A DNA stretch of 64,000 bases, from positions 5,332,001-5,396,000 of the forward strand of contig NZ_CP016438.1 in the NCBI RefSeq assembly GCF_001685355.1. Direction: 5' to 3'. The notes below the pieces were generated by a model that saw only the letters and a list, made by a program, of their open reading frames with translations, was not told the origin of the DNA and did not search any database. The stretch is from Streptomyces lincolnensis. GTDB taxonomy: Bacteria; Actinomycetota; Actinomycetes; Streptomycetales; Streptomycetaceae. The position numbers and the translations under genes were made by a program. Shown here piece after piece: positions 45,382-53,134 of this stretch. Position 1 is the first letter of the stretch. Each line of letters opens with the position of its first letter.

Positions 45382-45596
45382 TTTTCTTCACCTCATGGTG
45401 ATTGGCAACCAATGGGGGCGGCGGTAGGGTAAAAGAGCTGTTCAGCGCCTTGATGGTCCCTGAAAATCTGAAGCGCGACCTATGCGTCCAGCTTAGCTGT
45501 CGATGTGCGCACCCTCGGTGCGCTGATTGACGCTCCCGCTGTCGCCTCTCTACCGTTCCTTCATCGAGAGCAACCAGGACGGTGTACGGGGGTTTC
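45382..45596. promoter_or_regulatory. AT-rich intergenic region before the methylase gene
   Basis: It contains TCACC-TCAT-GGTGA (about 45387-45400) and ATTGG-CAA-CCAAT (45401-45413) inverted repeats next to each other, in sequence much AT-richer than its surroundings. Operator or promoter function for the divergent genes is plausible but unproven. Confidence 0.4.
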
Positions 45597-47963
45597 ATGG
45601 ACGGCACGGGTCTCAGCGACGATCGCCTGCTGTCGAGGGCCGAACTTGCGGAGCTGGCCGGGGTGATGCGGCCGGCTGTCACCAACTGGCAACGTCGGTA
45701 TGAGGATTATCCGGAGCCGGTCAGGACGGGGGAAACGGAACTATTCAGTCTACGGGCGGTCCTCCGCTGGCTCGACTCCCGTCAGATCCCGTCACGTGCG
45801 CGTGCGTCCGACGAGCCGATCGGGTTCACCTATGCCGACCGTATGCGGCGGAACCTCGTCGCGTCGGACGGTGCCCGTCAGGGAGCCGCCGCGCTGAGCG
45901 GTGAGGCAGCAGGCAGCGGTCCGTTGAGCGACGAAGAAGAGCGTGCGCGGCAACTTGCACAACTGCTGGGACCGATGGCCGACGCCGTGCGCGGCGGCGC
46001 ATCGATGACGGACTACCTTGCCCTACTCCTCTCCCTCGTCTTTCTTCAAGTGAGCGGAAGCCCGCGCTCGGTGTCGCTCCCACGTCCGGTGCGGGCTCGA
46101 TCCAGGACTGCCACGGCGGCGTTGTTGCAGGAGATCGGGGAGGCAGCCGACGAGGCACTGCGCCTGCGCGGTGTGCCGCCGGGCATGCGGACAGCCATCG
46201 TCAGGCTGGAACCTCGAGAGTACGGGGATGTTGTCGAGGTGGTCCGCCTGACCGACGGCTTGGGGATCGACGAGTTCCGACAACTGGTGGATGAATTCGG
46301 CTCCCGAGCCGCGCTTCCCAGCGGAGAGTTCTTCACCCCACGTGCCGTGGTGCGGCTGATGCGGGACGCCGCCATAGGGGACGAGGACTCCGCGCGACGA
46401 GTCTACGACCCGTATGCGCGCGCAGGCGAGATGCTTGACGGAGTCGCTGAACGCCTCGGTGGAGTCGTGCCTTTGACTCTGCGTGGTGAGAGCCCGCAGC
46501 GCGGCACACTTCGGCTCGCCGGAATGAACCTCGCGCTGCACGGTATCCCGGTCGAACTGGAAGCCGGCACCGCGGCCCCATGGAACGAACGTGCCTGGCC
46601 GAAGGGCCACCGGGCCGACCTAATTCTGACCAATCCGCCTTTCAACGCTCACGGGGCCGTGCCGAAGCCGCGTGAGGGCATCGACTGGCCGTACGGACCG
46701 CCTCCCCCCGGTAGTCCTGCCTTCGCCTGGCTCCAGCACGTCCTGGTGTCACTCAAGGACGAGGGCCGTGCAGGTGTGGTGATGCCGGTCAGCGCGGGCA
46801 CCTCCACAGACGTCCGGGAGCGGGAGATCCGGAGCAGGCTGGTGGAGGATGGCGCCGTCGAATGCATTGTCGCGTTGCCGCCTCAGCTCTTTTCCGGGGC
46901 ACAGGTGTCCGTCTGCTTGTGGTTCTTGCGGAGTTCCGCGGCGGTGCGCGAGGAGATCCTTTTCGTGGACGCCCGGGACCTGGGTGACAAGGCGACTCGC
47001 GGACCCCGAGTTCTCTCCGACGAACACGTCGGAGCTGTCACGAAAACCGTTCAGGCGTGGCGACGAGGGACCGGATTCCGCATCGGTCGGCAGAGCGCGG
47101 GCCATCTCGCGGTCGCTGCTCCGCTGGAGGCGGTGCGGGCTGCCGGTTACTCGCTCAGTCCCGCCGACTATGTGGACAGATGGATGTCCACGGCGTCACC
47201 GGCTGATGCGGTTACCGAGGCAGCAGCCACGGAGCGGGAGCTCGCCGAGGCGAGGCGTCGAACGAAAGCCGTGGACGGCGCGGTCGATGCGCTCTCGTAC
47301 GGCCCCTTGCCGTCAGCCACCGTGCGCTCGTACGACGGACTGCCTCATGACTGGCGTCGGGTCCCGCTGGGAGAACTGGTCGATATCATGGCTGGTCCGT
47401 CCTACACACGTCTGCCGGCCGAGGTTCGCTCCGCGGCAGGCGATCTCCGTGTCGTGATGCCCAAGCACCTGCGTGAGGGTCGTATCGACGATCGTGGCAT
47501 GGAGAAAGTAAGCGTGGATGTCGCCCGCGCACTGGCAAGGTTCCGTCTCAGCCCCGGAGACATCCTGTGCGTGCGTTCCGGTGCCCAGATGCCCCCTGCC
47601 TTGGTCGAGAAGGCGCAGGACGGCTGGCTGTTCAGCACCAACCTGCTGCGGCTGCGTGCCCTGGAGATGGAAGGGGAGCCACTTGTCCTCCCCGGCTACC
47701 TGCTCGCCTACCTGTCTCTGCCGGAGACAGCGCACTGGCTCAAGGAGTACGCCCGCGGCACCGCCGTTCCTTCCCTCAGCGCCGCCACACTGGCACTTCT
47801 GCCCGTACCGCTGCCGCCTCTTGCCCAACAGCGGCGCATCAGTGCCGCCCTGGATGCCGTGGACGCGCAGATCACCGCGCACCGCGAACTCATCCAGGCC
47901 GCGACTCACCACCGCAGCACGCTCGCCGCGCATCTGCTGACCGGCGTCCTGGTCCCCGAATGA
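45597..47963 (+). CDS. N-6 adenine DNA methylase fused to a specificity-type domain
   Basis: 788 residues from ATG 45597; GTG 45582 is an alternative. An N-terminal helix-turn-helix-like segment (SRAELAELAGVMRPAVTNWQ) is followed by an N6_Mtase core with GEFFTPRAVVRLM, the AdoMet-binding region VYDPYARAGEML (a divergent motif I lacking the usual GxG) and catalytic NPPF. From about 595 to the end comes a type I HsdS-like target-recognition half (WRRVPLGELVDIMAGPSYTR; LPPLAQQRRISAALDAVDAQ). No restriction (R) gene is nearby, so it is an orphan methylase or part of an incomplete system. Confidence 0.87.
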   Translation: MDGTGLSDDRLLSRAELAELAGVMRPAVTNWQRRYEDYPEPVRTGETELFSLRAVLRWLDSRQIPSRARASDEPIGFTYADRMRRNLVASDGARQGAAALSGEAAGSGPLSDEEERARQLAQLLGPMADAVRGGASMTDYLALLLSLVFLQVSGSPRSVSLPRPVRARSRTATAALLQEIGEAADEALRLRGVPPGMRTAIVRLEPREYGDVVEVVRLTDGLGIDEFRQLVDEFGSRAALPSGEFFTPRAVVRLMRDAAIGDEDSARRVYDPYARAGEMLDGVAERLGGVVPLTLRGESPQRGTLRLAGMNLALHGIPVELEAGTAAPWNERAWPKGHRADLILTNPPFNAHGAVPKPREGIDWPYGPPPPGSPAFAWLQHVLVSLKDEGRAGVVMPVSAGTSTDVREREIRSRLVEDGAVECIVALPPQLFSGAQVSVCLWFLRSSAAVREEILFVDARDLGDKATRGPRVLSDEHVGAVTKTVQAWRRGTGFRIGRQSAGHLAVAAPLEAVRAAGYSLSPADYVDRWMSTASPADAVTEAAATERELAEARRRTKAVDGAVDALSYGPLPSATVRSYDGLPHDWRRVPLGELVDIMAGPSYTRLPAEVRSAAGDLRVVMPKHLREGRIDDRGMEKVSVDVARALARFRLSPGDILCVRSGAQMPPALVEKAQDGWLFSTNLLRLRALEMEGEPLVLPGYLLAYLSLPETAHWLKEYARGTAVPSLSAATLALLPVPLPPLAQQRRISAALDAVDAQITAHRELIQAATHHRSTLAAHLLTGVLVPE

Positions 47964-48005
47964 CGCCCTCCTCTCCTTTCAGTCCGTCCGCGAAGGAAGA
48001 CTCCT

Positions 48006-48218
48006 GTGAATGCTCCGCCGTCCGAGCCACGATCCGGAACGAGGTACCTGTGGCTACTCGTGGCAGCGCTGTTCTCGCTCGTCGTGGCTCTTGTCGCCGG
48101 GATCCTGAAGACCAGCACCGGAGCCGCATTCGCTGAGGCAGTCCTGTACGGCGGAACCGCTTTTGCCACGTCGATGGGCCTCTGCGTGCTTGTCCTGTCT
48201 GCAGCTGGCCAACTCTGA
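48006..48218 (+). CDS. Small two-TM membrane protein
   Basis: 70 residues from GTG 48006 with GAAGGAAG upstream, 42 bases after the methylase. Hydrophobic segments at 15-32 (LWLLVAALFSLVVALVAG) and 45-66. No recognised motif. Small two-helix proteins next to defence-type genes can be membrane effectors; there is no direct evidence here. A hairpin follows. Confidence 0.65.
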   Translation: MNAPPSEPRSGTRYLWLLVAALFSLVVALVAGILKTSTGAAFAEAVLYGGTAFATSMGLCVLVLSAAGQL

Positions 48219-48286
48219 ACGAGCTGACGTGCCTTTCGGAACGTCCCACTGCCAGTGCGAGTTCTCTGGTCGGTCCAGACAACAAA

Positions 48287-48316
48287 GAAGGCTCGGGGCT
48301 TTTGACCTGGGCCTTC
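48287..48316 (+). terminator. Hairpin terminator after the small membrane-protein gene
   Basis: GAAGGCTCGGG (48287-48297) pairs with CCTGGGCCTTC (48306-48316), with G-U pairs, around a T-rich loop. Confidence 0.6.
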
Positions 48317-48318
48317 GG

Positions 48319-48367
48319 TGTGGAGCGGGTGACGAGAATCGAACTCGCGCTCTCAGCTCAGGAAGCC
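48319..48367 (-). other. tRNA-Gly-like 3' half (relic or attachment site)
   Basis: Read on the minus strand it gives an anticodon-arm remnant with TTCC, then a T-arm with TTCGATT in its loop and the acceptor end CACCCGCTCCA. The 5' half is absent. T-stem changes remain paired (GCGAG with CTCGT). A similar fragment lies at 52589-52630. The remaining part of the 48219-48646 gap shows nothing else I can identify. Confidence 0.55.
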
Positions 48368-48646
48368 GCGAGCACTTGAGGGCAGCTCGGGCGCTGACCT
48401 GGGCGAACGGCCTGGGCGCTGCCCCATCGGCCTCGGCGGCGTTCACCGTGGTTCCCCGGTGTTGTCAGTGGCTGCCCGTACGCTGCAAAGCGTTGGGTCG
48501 GTCTGCTGTCTCAGTATGGAGAGTACGCGACCAAGGGGGGCGGCTCAGAAGAGGCCCCCGAGCCACGTCGGTCCGGGAGTTCGTGAAGCTTCGACACCAC
48601 CCCCCTCCCAATGACAGCCGCAGAGAGGTCCTGGACCGCGCATGTA

Positions 48647-48814
48647 TCACTTCTTGCGGCTCCTGCGTGCACGCTTCTTCAGTTCGGCCTGGCCACGTTT
48701 CGTCCAGTCACCCTGATGGAGGTAGCAACGTGACGTGCCCTTCAGCGTCTTGTTCTGACAGCGACCTCCGGCCGCCGTCGGCCAACCGCACTTCCCCTGC
48801 TTCCACTCACCCAC
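48647..48814 (-). CDS. Small Cys/His protein, possible zinc knuckle
   Basis: 55 residues from GTG 48814, supported by GGGAGGGGGAGAAACC immediately upstream. The core has Cys and His ligands spaced as CGWP, GRCQN and RCYLHQG, suggesting one zinc site; the tail is very basic (KKRARRSRKK). It looks like a small nucleic-acid-associated protein of the kind carried on mobile elements. Family not recognised. Confidence 0.6.
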   Translation of the reverse strand: MGEWKQGKCGWPTAAGGRCQNKTLKGTSRCYLHQGDWTKRGQAELKKRARRSRKK

Positions 48815-49003
48815 GGTTTCTCCCCCTCCCGTTGGTTCGCTTCGCGTCCAGGCAGCCAGCGTGTGGCACGTAGCCGACACAGGGCAGGGCGCAAGGGCGG
48901 CTCGTCAGGCGATGCAGGCGCACGCGGGTGAGTACGTCGAGAGTGCGCTACTTATGCACGCTTTCCAGCTGTGGTGGTGGTCTTGAGCACCTTGGATGGG
49001 GCC

Positions 49004-49076
49004 GTTCACCTGCGTTCACCGGTGGTCGGCTACCGCCTTCGGTCCCGTTTGAACGGCCGTGAACGGCGGTGAACGG
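49004..49076. repeat. Iterated 10-bp repeats with inverted cluster upstream of the 49140 gene
   Basis: Three TGAACGG copies at 49050, 49060 and 49070 are exactly 10 bases apart, and GTTCACC copies (the opposite orientation) occur at 49004 and 49014, also 10 bases apart. Helical-phase spacing suggests cooperative protein binding: an operator or iteron cluster. Confidence 0.65.
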
Positions 49077-49139
49077 GACGGAAATTGAGACGGCCGACGG
49101 GGCCAGGCTCGCTAGCATCGTGGCTGTTGAGGGGGAGTC

Positions 49140-49469
49140 ATGGCATTGGTCCGCAAGGGCTCACGACGGATCGTTGTCGACGGTACGGCCTACCGCTGGC
49201 GTCTGCGTGGCAGACCGACGTACTTTCAGGGCTTGGCCTGGTCTCCGTGCACGTTCGCGGTCGAGCATGCGGACACGCCGGGCATGACGCTCGTGGTCAC
49301 CACCGGCCAGCCGCATCTGAGCAACTGGATCGGTCGCGAGGCTGAGCCTGTACTGCCGTCCAGCGTTGCCGCAGCTGTTCGGCTTGCCCTGCACATGGGG
49401 TGGACTCCGACGGCTGCGGGCTCGGCGTTCCACGTCGAGCAGTCCGCCGGCTTCACGCTCTCCCCCTGA
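49140..49469 (+). CDS. Small conserved hypothetical protein
   Basis: 109 residues; GAGGGGGAGTC immediately precedes the ATG. Beta-rich N-terminus (RRIVVDGTAYRWRLRGRPTY) and a helical C-terminal segment (VAAAVRLALHMGWTP). No catalytic or metal-binding residues stand out. Similar short proteins occur in Streptomyces accessory regions without known role. The iterated 10-bp repeats sit 64 bases upstream. Confidence 0.7.
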   Translation: MALVRKGSRRIVVDGTAYRWRLRGRPTYFQGLAWSPCTFAVEHADTPGMTLVVTTGQPHLSNWIGREAEPVLPSSVAAAVRLALHMGWTPTAAGSAFHVEQSAGFTLSP

Positions 49470-49839
49470 ACAGAGCTGATGAATCGGCGGGGCTTGAACT
49501 GAGCCGAGAAAAATCAGCCACCGTGGCGCGTGCGTCGACCGATCAGGCGCGCGTGTGACTCACTGCACCCCCATCGGCCTCAGCCATGCTGTCCGCGTGT
49601 CCGTCAGCCAGAGCAAGCCTCAACGGCCAGTGTGTTACGACGGTGCGGAGATCCTCAGCTTGGGAGTCTGCGGGCATTTGGGACGGGTAGTTTGCTGAAC
49701 TGGGAGTTCGCCTGGGATGGGGTCTCATCGCTCTTGGTCGCCTTCACCGTGTTTCCTCGCTGTTCCCCGCTCTATCTGGTGCGCTTGTGGTGCGTCGGTC
49801 GGGTCCACTCGGGTCCGGCATCTGGCTCACCTGGCAGGG

Positions 49840-50100
49840 ATGTGCCGCCGTCACCTCACGTCCGTCCTGTTCGTCACCCTCCCCAGCGCTGCCATCGCCG
49901 CGGTCGCCACCGCCATCGGACCCGCCCTGCGCGCCCGCAAAGTCACCCACACCGAGACCCACCACCACTACACCGGGCCCGACCGGCGGGAGACCAACCA
50001 GATCACCGCACCCGCGTACGGGGTCAGCGCCCGCACCGAGGGCTCTGTCATCCTCACCGCACGTGCGAGAGGACTGCCAGGGCCACTCCCGGATCGCTGA
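49840..50100 (+). CDS. Possible small protein with one membrane segment
   Basis: 86 residues from ATG 49840. A hydrophobic stretch (SVLFVTLPSAAIAAVATAIG) is followed by a polar tail with THTETHHHYTGP. Ribosome-binding support is weak (GGCAGGG directly adjacent). May be non-coding. The 49470-49839 gap before it contains no other gene I can support. Confidence 0.3.
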   Translation: MCRRHLTSVLFVTLPSAAIAAVATAIGPALRARKVTHTETHHHYTGPDRRETNQITAPAYGVSARTEGSVILTARARGLPGPLPDR

Positions 50101-50175
50101 CGGTGCGCTAGTGGTGGCTGTCGCCGGGTCCGTGGGGCGTTCCCATGCGCCCGGCGCCGTCTTCGCGGCGGGGGG

Positions 50176-51234
50176 TCAGATCTCCAGGCCGAACTCGCGC
50201 CGCCGGTCCGAAATGGTGGTGAGGAAGCTCTGTGACGCGGCCAGGGAGTCCGCGCGAAGGGCCTCCTCCAGCGTCGTCCACCGGATCTCGTGGATCTCCT
50301 CCTCCTGCACGTCGGGACACGCGGGAAAGTCTCCGACGCAGACCCATGCGTGGATCTTCCCCGGCCCTTCGTCCCTGACGAGGCACCCGAGCGAGATCAT
50401 CTCCCTCGCGTTCAAGTCGATGCCCAACTCTTCCCCCACCTCGCGGCGAGCGGTGTCCAAGGGCGTGTCGTCCCAGGACTCCATCTGGCCCCCGACGGGA
50501 TGCCAGTACCCGGGATAGCGGCGAGTCCGAGCGAGCAGGATCCTTCCCGAGTCGATCAGGAAGACGAAGGACGTCCACCGGTTGGATCCGTTGGCCCGCT
50601 GCTCGTACGCGTGGTCGATGGCGGATAGCGGAACACCGGGATCCGTGATCGCGGTTCGTTCGTTGACCACGGCACTGCTTTTGGTGGGGCCGAGCACTCT
50701 TGAGTCGTTGCTGGCCACGTGCTCGGTGGCGACCAGGGTCACGGACCAGGAATCCCATACGGCCTCATGCGGGCCTGTCGTGGTGTGAAACCTCCCGGCA
50801 GGAATGTGGAGCGGACTCTCCTGCGGTGTGGCGTCCCATTCCGAGACCATGCGGACACTCGTGGACCTTCCTTCCGGCGAGAGAACGCTGGCTCCGGCGC
50901 CGGGTGAGCTCTTGACGGTGAATGAGTCGTACCAGACGGCCGTCGCGCCGTCATCCACGTCGTACATCGCGTGCCGGACACAGCCCACGACGGAACGTGT
51001 CAGCAGGTCCCAGCCGTGGCTGTGCACGATGAAGGGGTCGGAGTCCGTTCTCCGTTCTCCGGCGGGCGGCCACAGATGCACGCGGATGCCCCACTCCGGG
51101 AACGTGTCCAAAGGCAGGCGGAACACGATGAATCCGTAGGGGTGCAGGTAGGGGGGTGCGTCGTCCAGGAACGTCCGCAGGTCCGGCCACCCTTGACGGG
51201 TCATCCACGAGCCAACCGCCTCACGCGTTGGCAT
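50176..51234 (-). CDS. Nudix hydrolase with N-terminal beta-rich domain
   Basis: 352 residues; ATG 51204 is an alternative start. The N-terminal ~190 residues form a beta-rich domain of unknown type with multiple His residues (HSHGWDLL, HIPAGRFHT). The C-terminal Nudix domain has the box spanning GGQMESWDDTPLDTARREVG followed by EELG, with G-x5-E-x7-REV-x-EE-x-G spacing. Nudix enzymes hydrolyse nucleoside-diphosphate-linked molecules. The start overlaps the end of the upstream membrane-protein gene, so the two form an operon. Confidence 0.85.
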   Translation of the reverse strand: MPTREAVGSWMTRQGWPDLRTFLDDAPPYLHPYGFIVFRLPLDTFPEWGIRVHLWPPAGERRTDSDPFIVHSHGWDLLTRSVVGCVRHAMYDVDDGATAVWYDSFTVKSSPGAGASVLSPEGRSTSVRMVSEWDATPQESPLHIPAGRFHTTTGPHEAVWDSWSVTLVATEHVASNDSRVLGPTKSSAVVNERTAITDPGVPLSAIDHAYEQRANGSNRWTSFVFLIDSGRILLARTRRYPGYWHPVGGQMESWDDTPLDTARREVGEELGIDLNAREMISLGCLVRDEGPGKIHAWVCVGDFPACPDVQEEEIHEIRWTTLEEALRADSLAASQSFLTTISDRRREFGLEI

Positions 51235-52150
51235 AGGGGTTCACCGGCCTTCGGTATGCGTCCAGCGTCAGGTTCAGGAGTTCGTCGTCCGCCCCTTGGA
51301 GTATGTCCAGCAGGGAGAGGACTTCTCTAACGTCTGCGACGGAACCAGGATCCAGCTCGGTGGCGGACCGGGGGAGAGGTAACTCGGTGCTCTGGCTGTT
51401 GCTCAGCCGCATGTCCTCTTTGGTCGAGTCGTAGAAGGACGAGCCGACCGGGTATTTCAACGCGGCCGTGCCGGCCTTCTCGCGGGTCACGATCACGCAG
51501 GTATCGGATAGGTCGATCGTGAACGGTGAAACGGTGGACGCCAGGTACACCCGGCAGTTGAGCCGGGAGAACTGGTAACTCAGGAGCTGGAGCCTGATGA
51601 TGGTCGCGGCGATCTCCGCCTGCGCGCGCCGGCGGGTCCAGTAGTCCCGCCGGTCGGGGTTCGCGTTCCTCCGGTACTCGGCGAAGAAGTCCATGAGTTC
51701 GCCGTTGTCCGGATCGAGCACCTGCACGTTCACCGAGAGATAGTGTCCCTGTCTCTCAGCGCGTCGGAGAAGGGTCGGCAGGACCGCCGATCTGAAATAC
51801 CGAGCCGTATGACCCCGGTAGTCCCAGGAGTTGGTGGCGCCTGCTGCCTTGTCCAGCTCGGCGGAGATTGACCCGGGGGCGGCGACCTGAACCTCCATCG
51901 GTCCCTGCCGCCTCAGGCCGTAGAAGAACACCACGAGCAGGGAGACGCACAAGGAGGCCACCGCGGCCCCGGTGAGCGCGTCGACGATCGAGATGATCGT
52001 GTCGCTGAGACTCACCTTGGTCGCCCCGCCCAAGTGCGGCAACGCGAACAGCCTGATGACGATCAGCAGCGCAGCGGCCAGACTGAGCGAGCATAGGTAC
52101 AGCTTCGTGTTCACGCCTGCCGGGCCGTCACTTCTTCCGGTGCCGTCCAT
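51221..52150 (-). CDS. Two-TM membrane protein with PLD-like/unknown cytoplasmic domain
   Basis: 309 residues from ATG 52150 with GGGGGG upstream; a longer frame to 52234 exists. Two membrane helices near 17-37 and 55-82 are followed by a ~220-residue soluble domain (SWDYRGHTARYF, YLSVNVQVLDPDNGELMDFF, RVYLASTVSPFTIDL). The domain resembles PLD-like or nucleotide-sensor-associated domains by overall pattern, but I see no HKD motif. Co-operonic with a Nudix hydrolase, which makes a nucleotide-signal effector plausible. Confidence 0.7.
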   Translation of the reverse strand: MDGTGRSDGPAGVNTKLYLCSLSLAAALLIVIRLFALPHLGGATKVSLSDTIISIVDALTGAAVASLCVSLLVVFFYGLRRQGPMEVQVAAPGSISAELDKAAGATNSWDYRGHTARYFRSAVLPTLLRRAERQGHYLSVNVQVLDPDNGELMDFFAEYRRNANPDRRDYWTRRRAQAEIAATIIRLQLLSYQFSRLNCRVYLASTVSPFTIDLSDTCVIVTREKAGTAALKYPVGSSFYDSTKEDMRLSNSQSTELPLPRSATELDPGSVADVREVLSLLDILQGADDELLNLTLDAYRRPVNPYANA

Positions 52151-52588
52151 GGGCCCCCCGATCGTTCGACCGCCAACCGGGTCCGCTCCACCGCGTGGAT
52201 CCAGTGGATTCAACAGTAGCCGCGGGTGGTCCATCAGGAGACTGCGAACGCCGGTGACACCGCCGAGGCGCTGAATGAGGCGCGGCTTGCCTCTGCCGTC
52301 CGCCGGGAGCCGTCCCCCCCCCCAGCCGGACTACCGGATCGTCCGGCACGCGCCGCGGCCTTCGCCCTGCCGCTCAAGCACCAGGTGCTCGTTGCCTCGC
52401 CGCAGGCTGGCCAGCATGGTTCCTATCCTGGGCTGAGAGGGGCGCTTCACCCCCTGGCCTCGGGCGCTAGTCGCAATCAGCATGGGCAGATTCTGGCGGG
52501 TGGCTCTGACAGCAGATCGGGACGCTCACCGGGGCGCGCCGACGACCGGCGCCCTGGCATGAACCCGGCATGCGGTATCTGATCACCG

Positions 52589-52630
52589 CGGTGACGCGAA
52601 TCGAACGCGCGCTCTCGGCTTGGGAAGCGA
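52589..52630 (-). other. Second tRNA-Gly-like 3' half
   Basis: Minus-strand T-arm with TTCGATT loop and an anticodon-arm remnant with TTCCC. T-stem pairing is kept by different compensating bases (GCGCG with CGCGT). Together with the copy at 48319-48367 it brackets about 4.2 kb of accessory genes. The surrounding 52151-53134 interval contains no supportable gene apart from this and the 55-bp repeat at 52701. Confidence 0.5.
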
Positions 52631-52700
52631 CGACGCGTGGGCGGGATTCATACTCTTGACCTGCGTAGATACCTTCCCGCGCGGTAGCGGCGAGGCCCGT

Positions 52701-52755
52701 GTCGCACCCCTGTCGACCGTGGTTGCCCGCCCTTACGGGCACGGGTGGGGCACGG
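52701..52755. repeat. Copy 1 of an imperfect 55-bp direct repeat
   Basis: Begins GTCGCACC and contains the hairpin TGCCCG-CCCTTA-CGGGCA; about 47 of 55 bases match the copy at 56901-56955. Confidence 0.65.
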
Positions 52756-53134
52756 CTTCGGCCCAGGCGGTGCGGCGGCGCCGTCACGCCCTCGGAAGGA
52801 GGCACCTTGCGCAAGACGGGCAAGGCGCGTGCCGGCGTTGTTGCGTGCGGCCCAGGGAGAGAACCAGGGGAGTCACAGGACCTGCGCCTGTCGCGTACCG
52901 CGGCACAACGCCGCCTGCCCGGATGGGCAGAAGGCGCATGCCTCATCTGTGGATGGTGTTGGCCGCCGACCACGACACCGACGCGATGCGGACCGTGAAC
53001 CCGGGGCGCTGTGGGGGTTCTGGGTGAGTCCCCACGAAGTCCGGTGAAACAGATCACCGCCAAGTGCGAGCTGAGTACACTCCGTCACCTGGCAGGGCCG
53101 TCGGAGACGGGGCGACGGGGCGAGGAGTGGGGCG

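Noticed and set aside
52467..53063. Minus-strand open frame through the tRNA-like fragment and 55-bp repeat, considered as an integrase remnant.
   Set aside because: No integrase catalytic residues (R-H-R-Y or Ser motifs) are visible; it reads through non-coding repeats.
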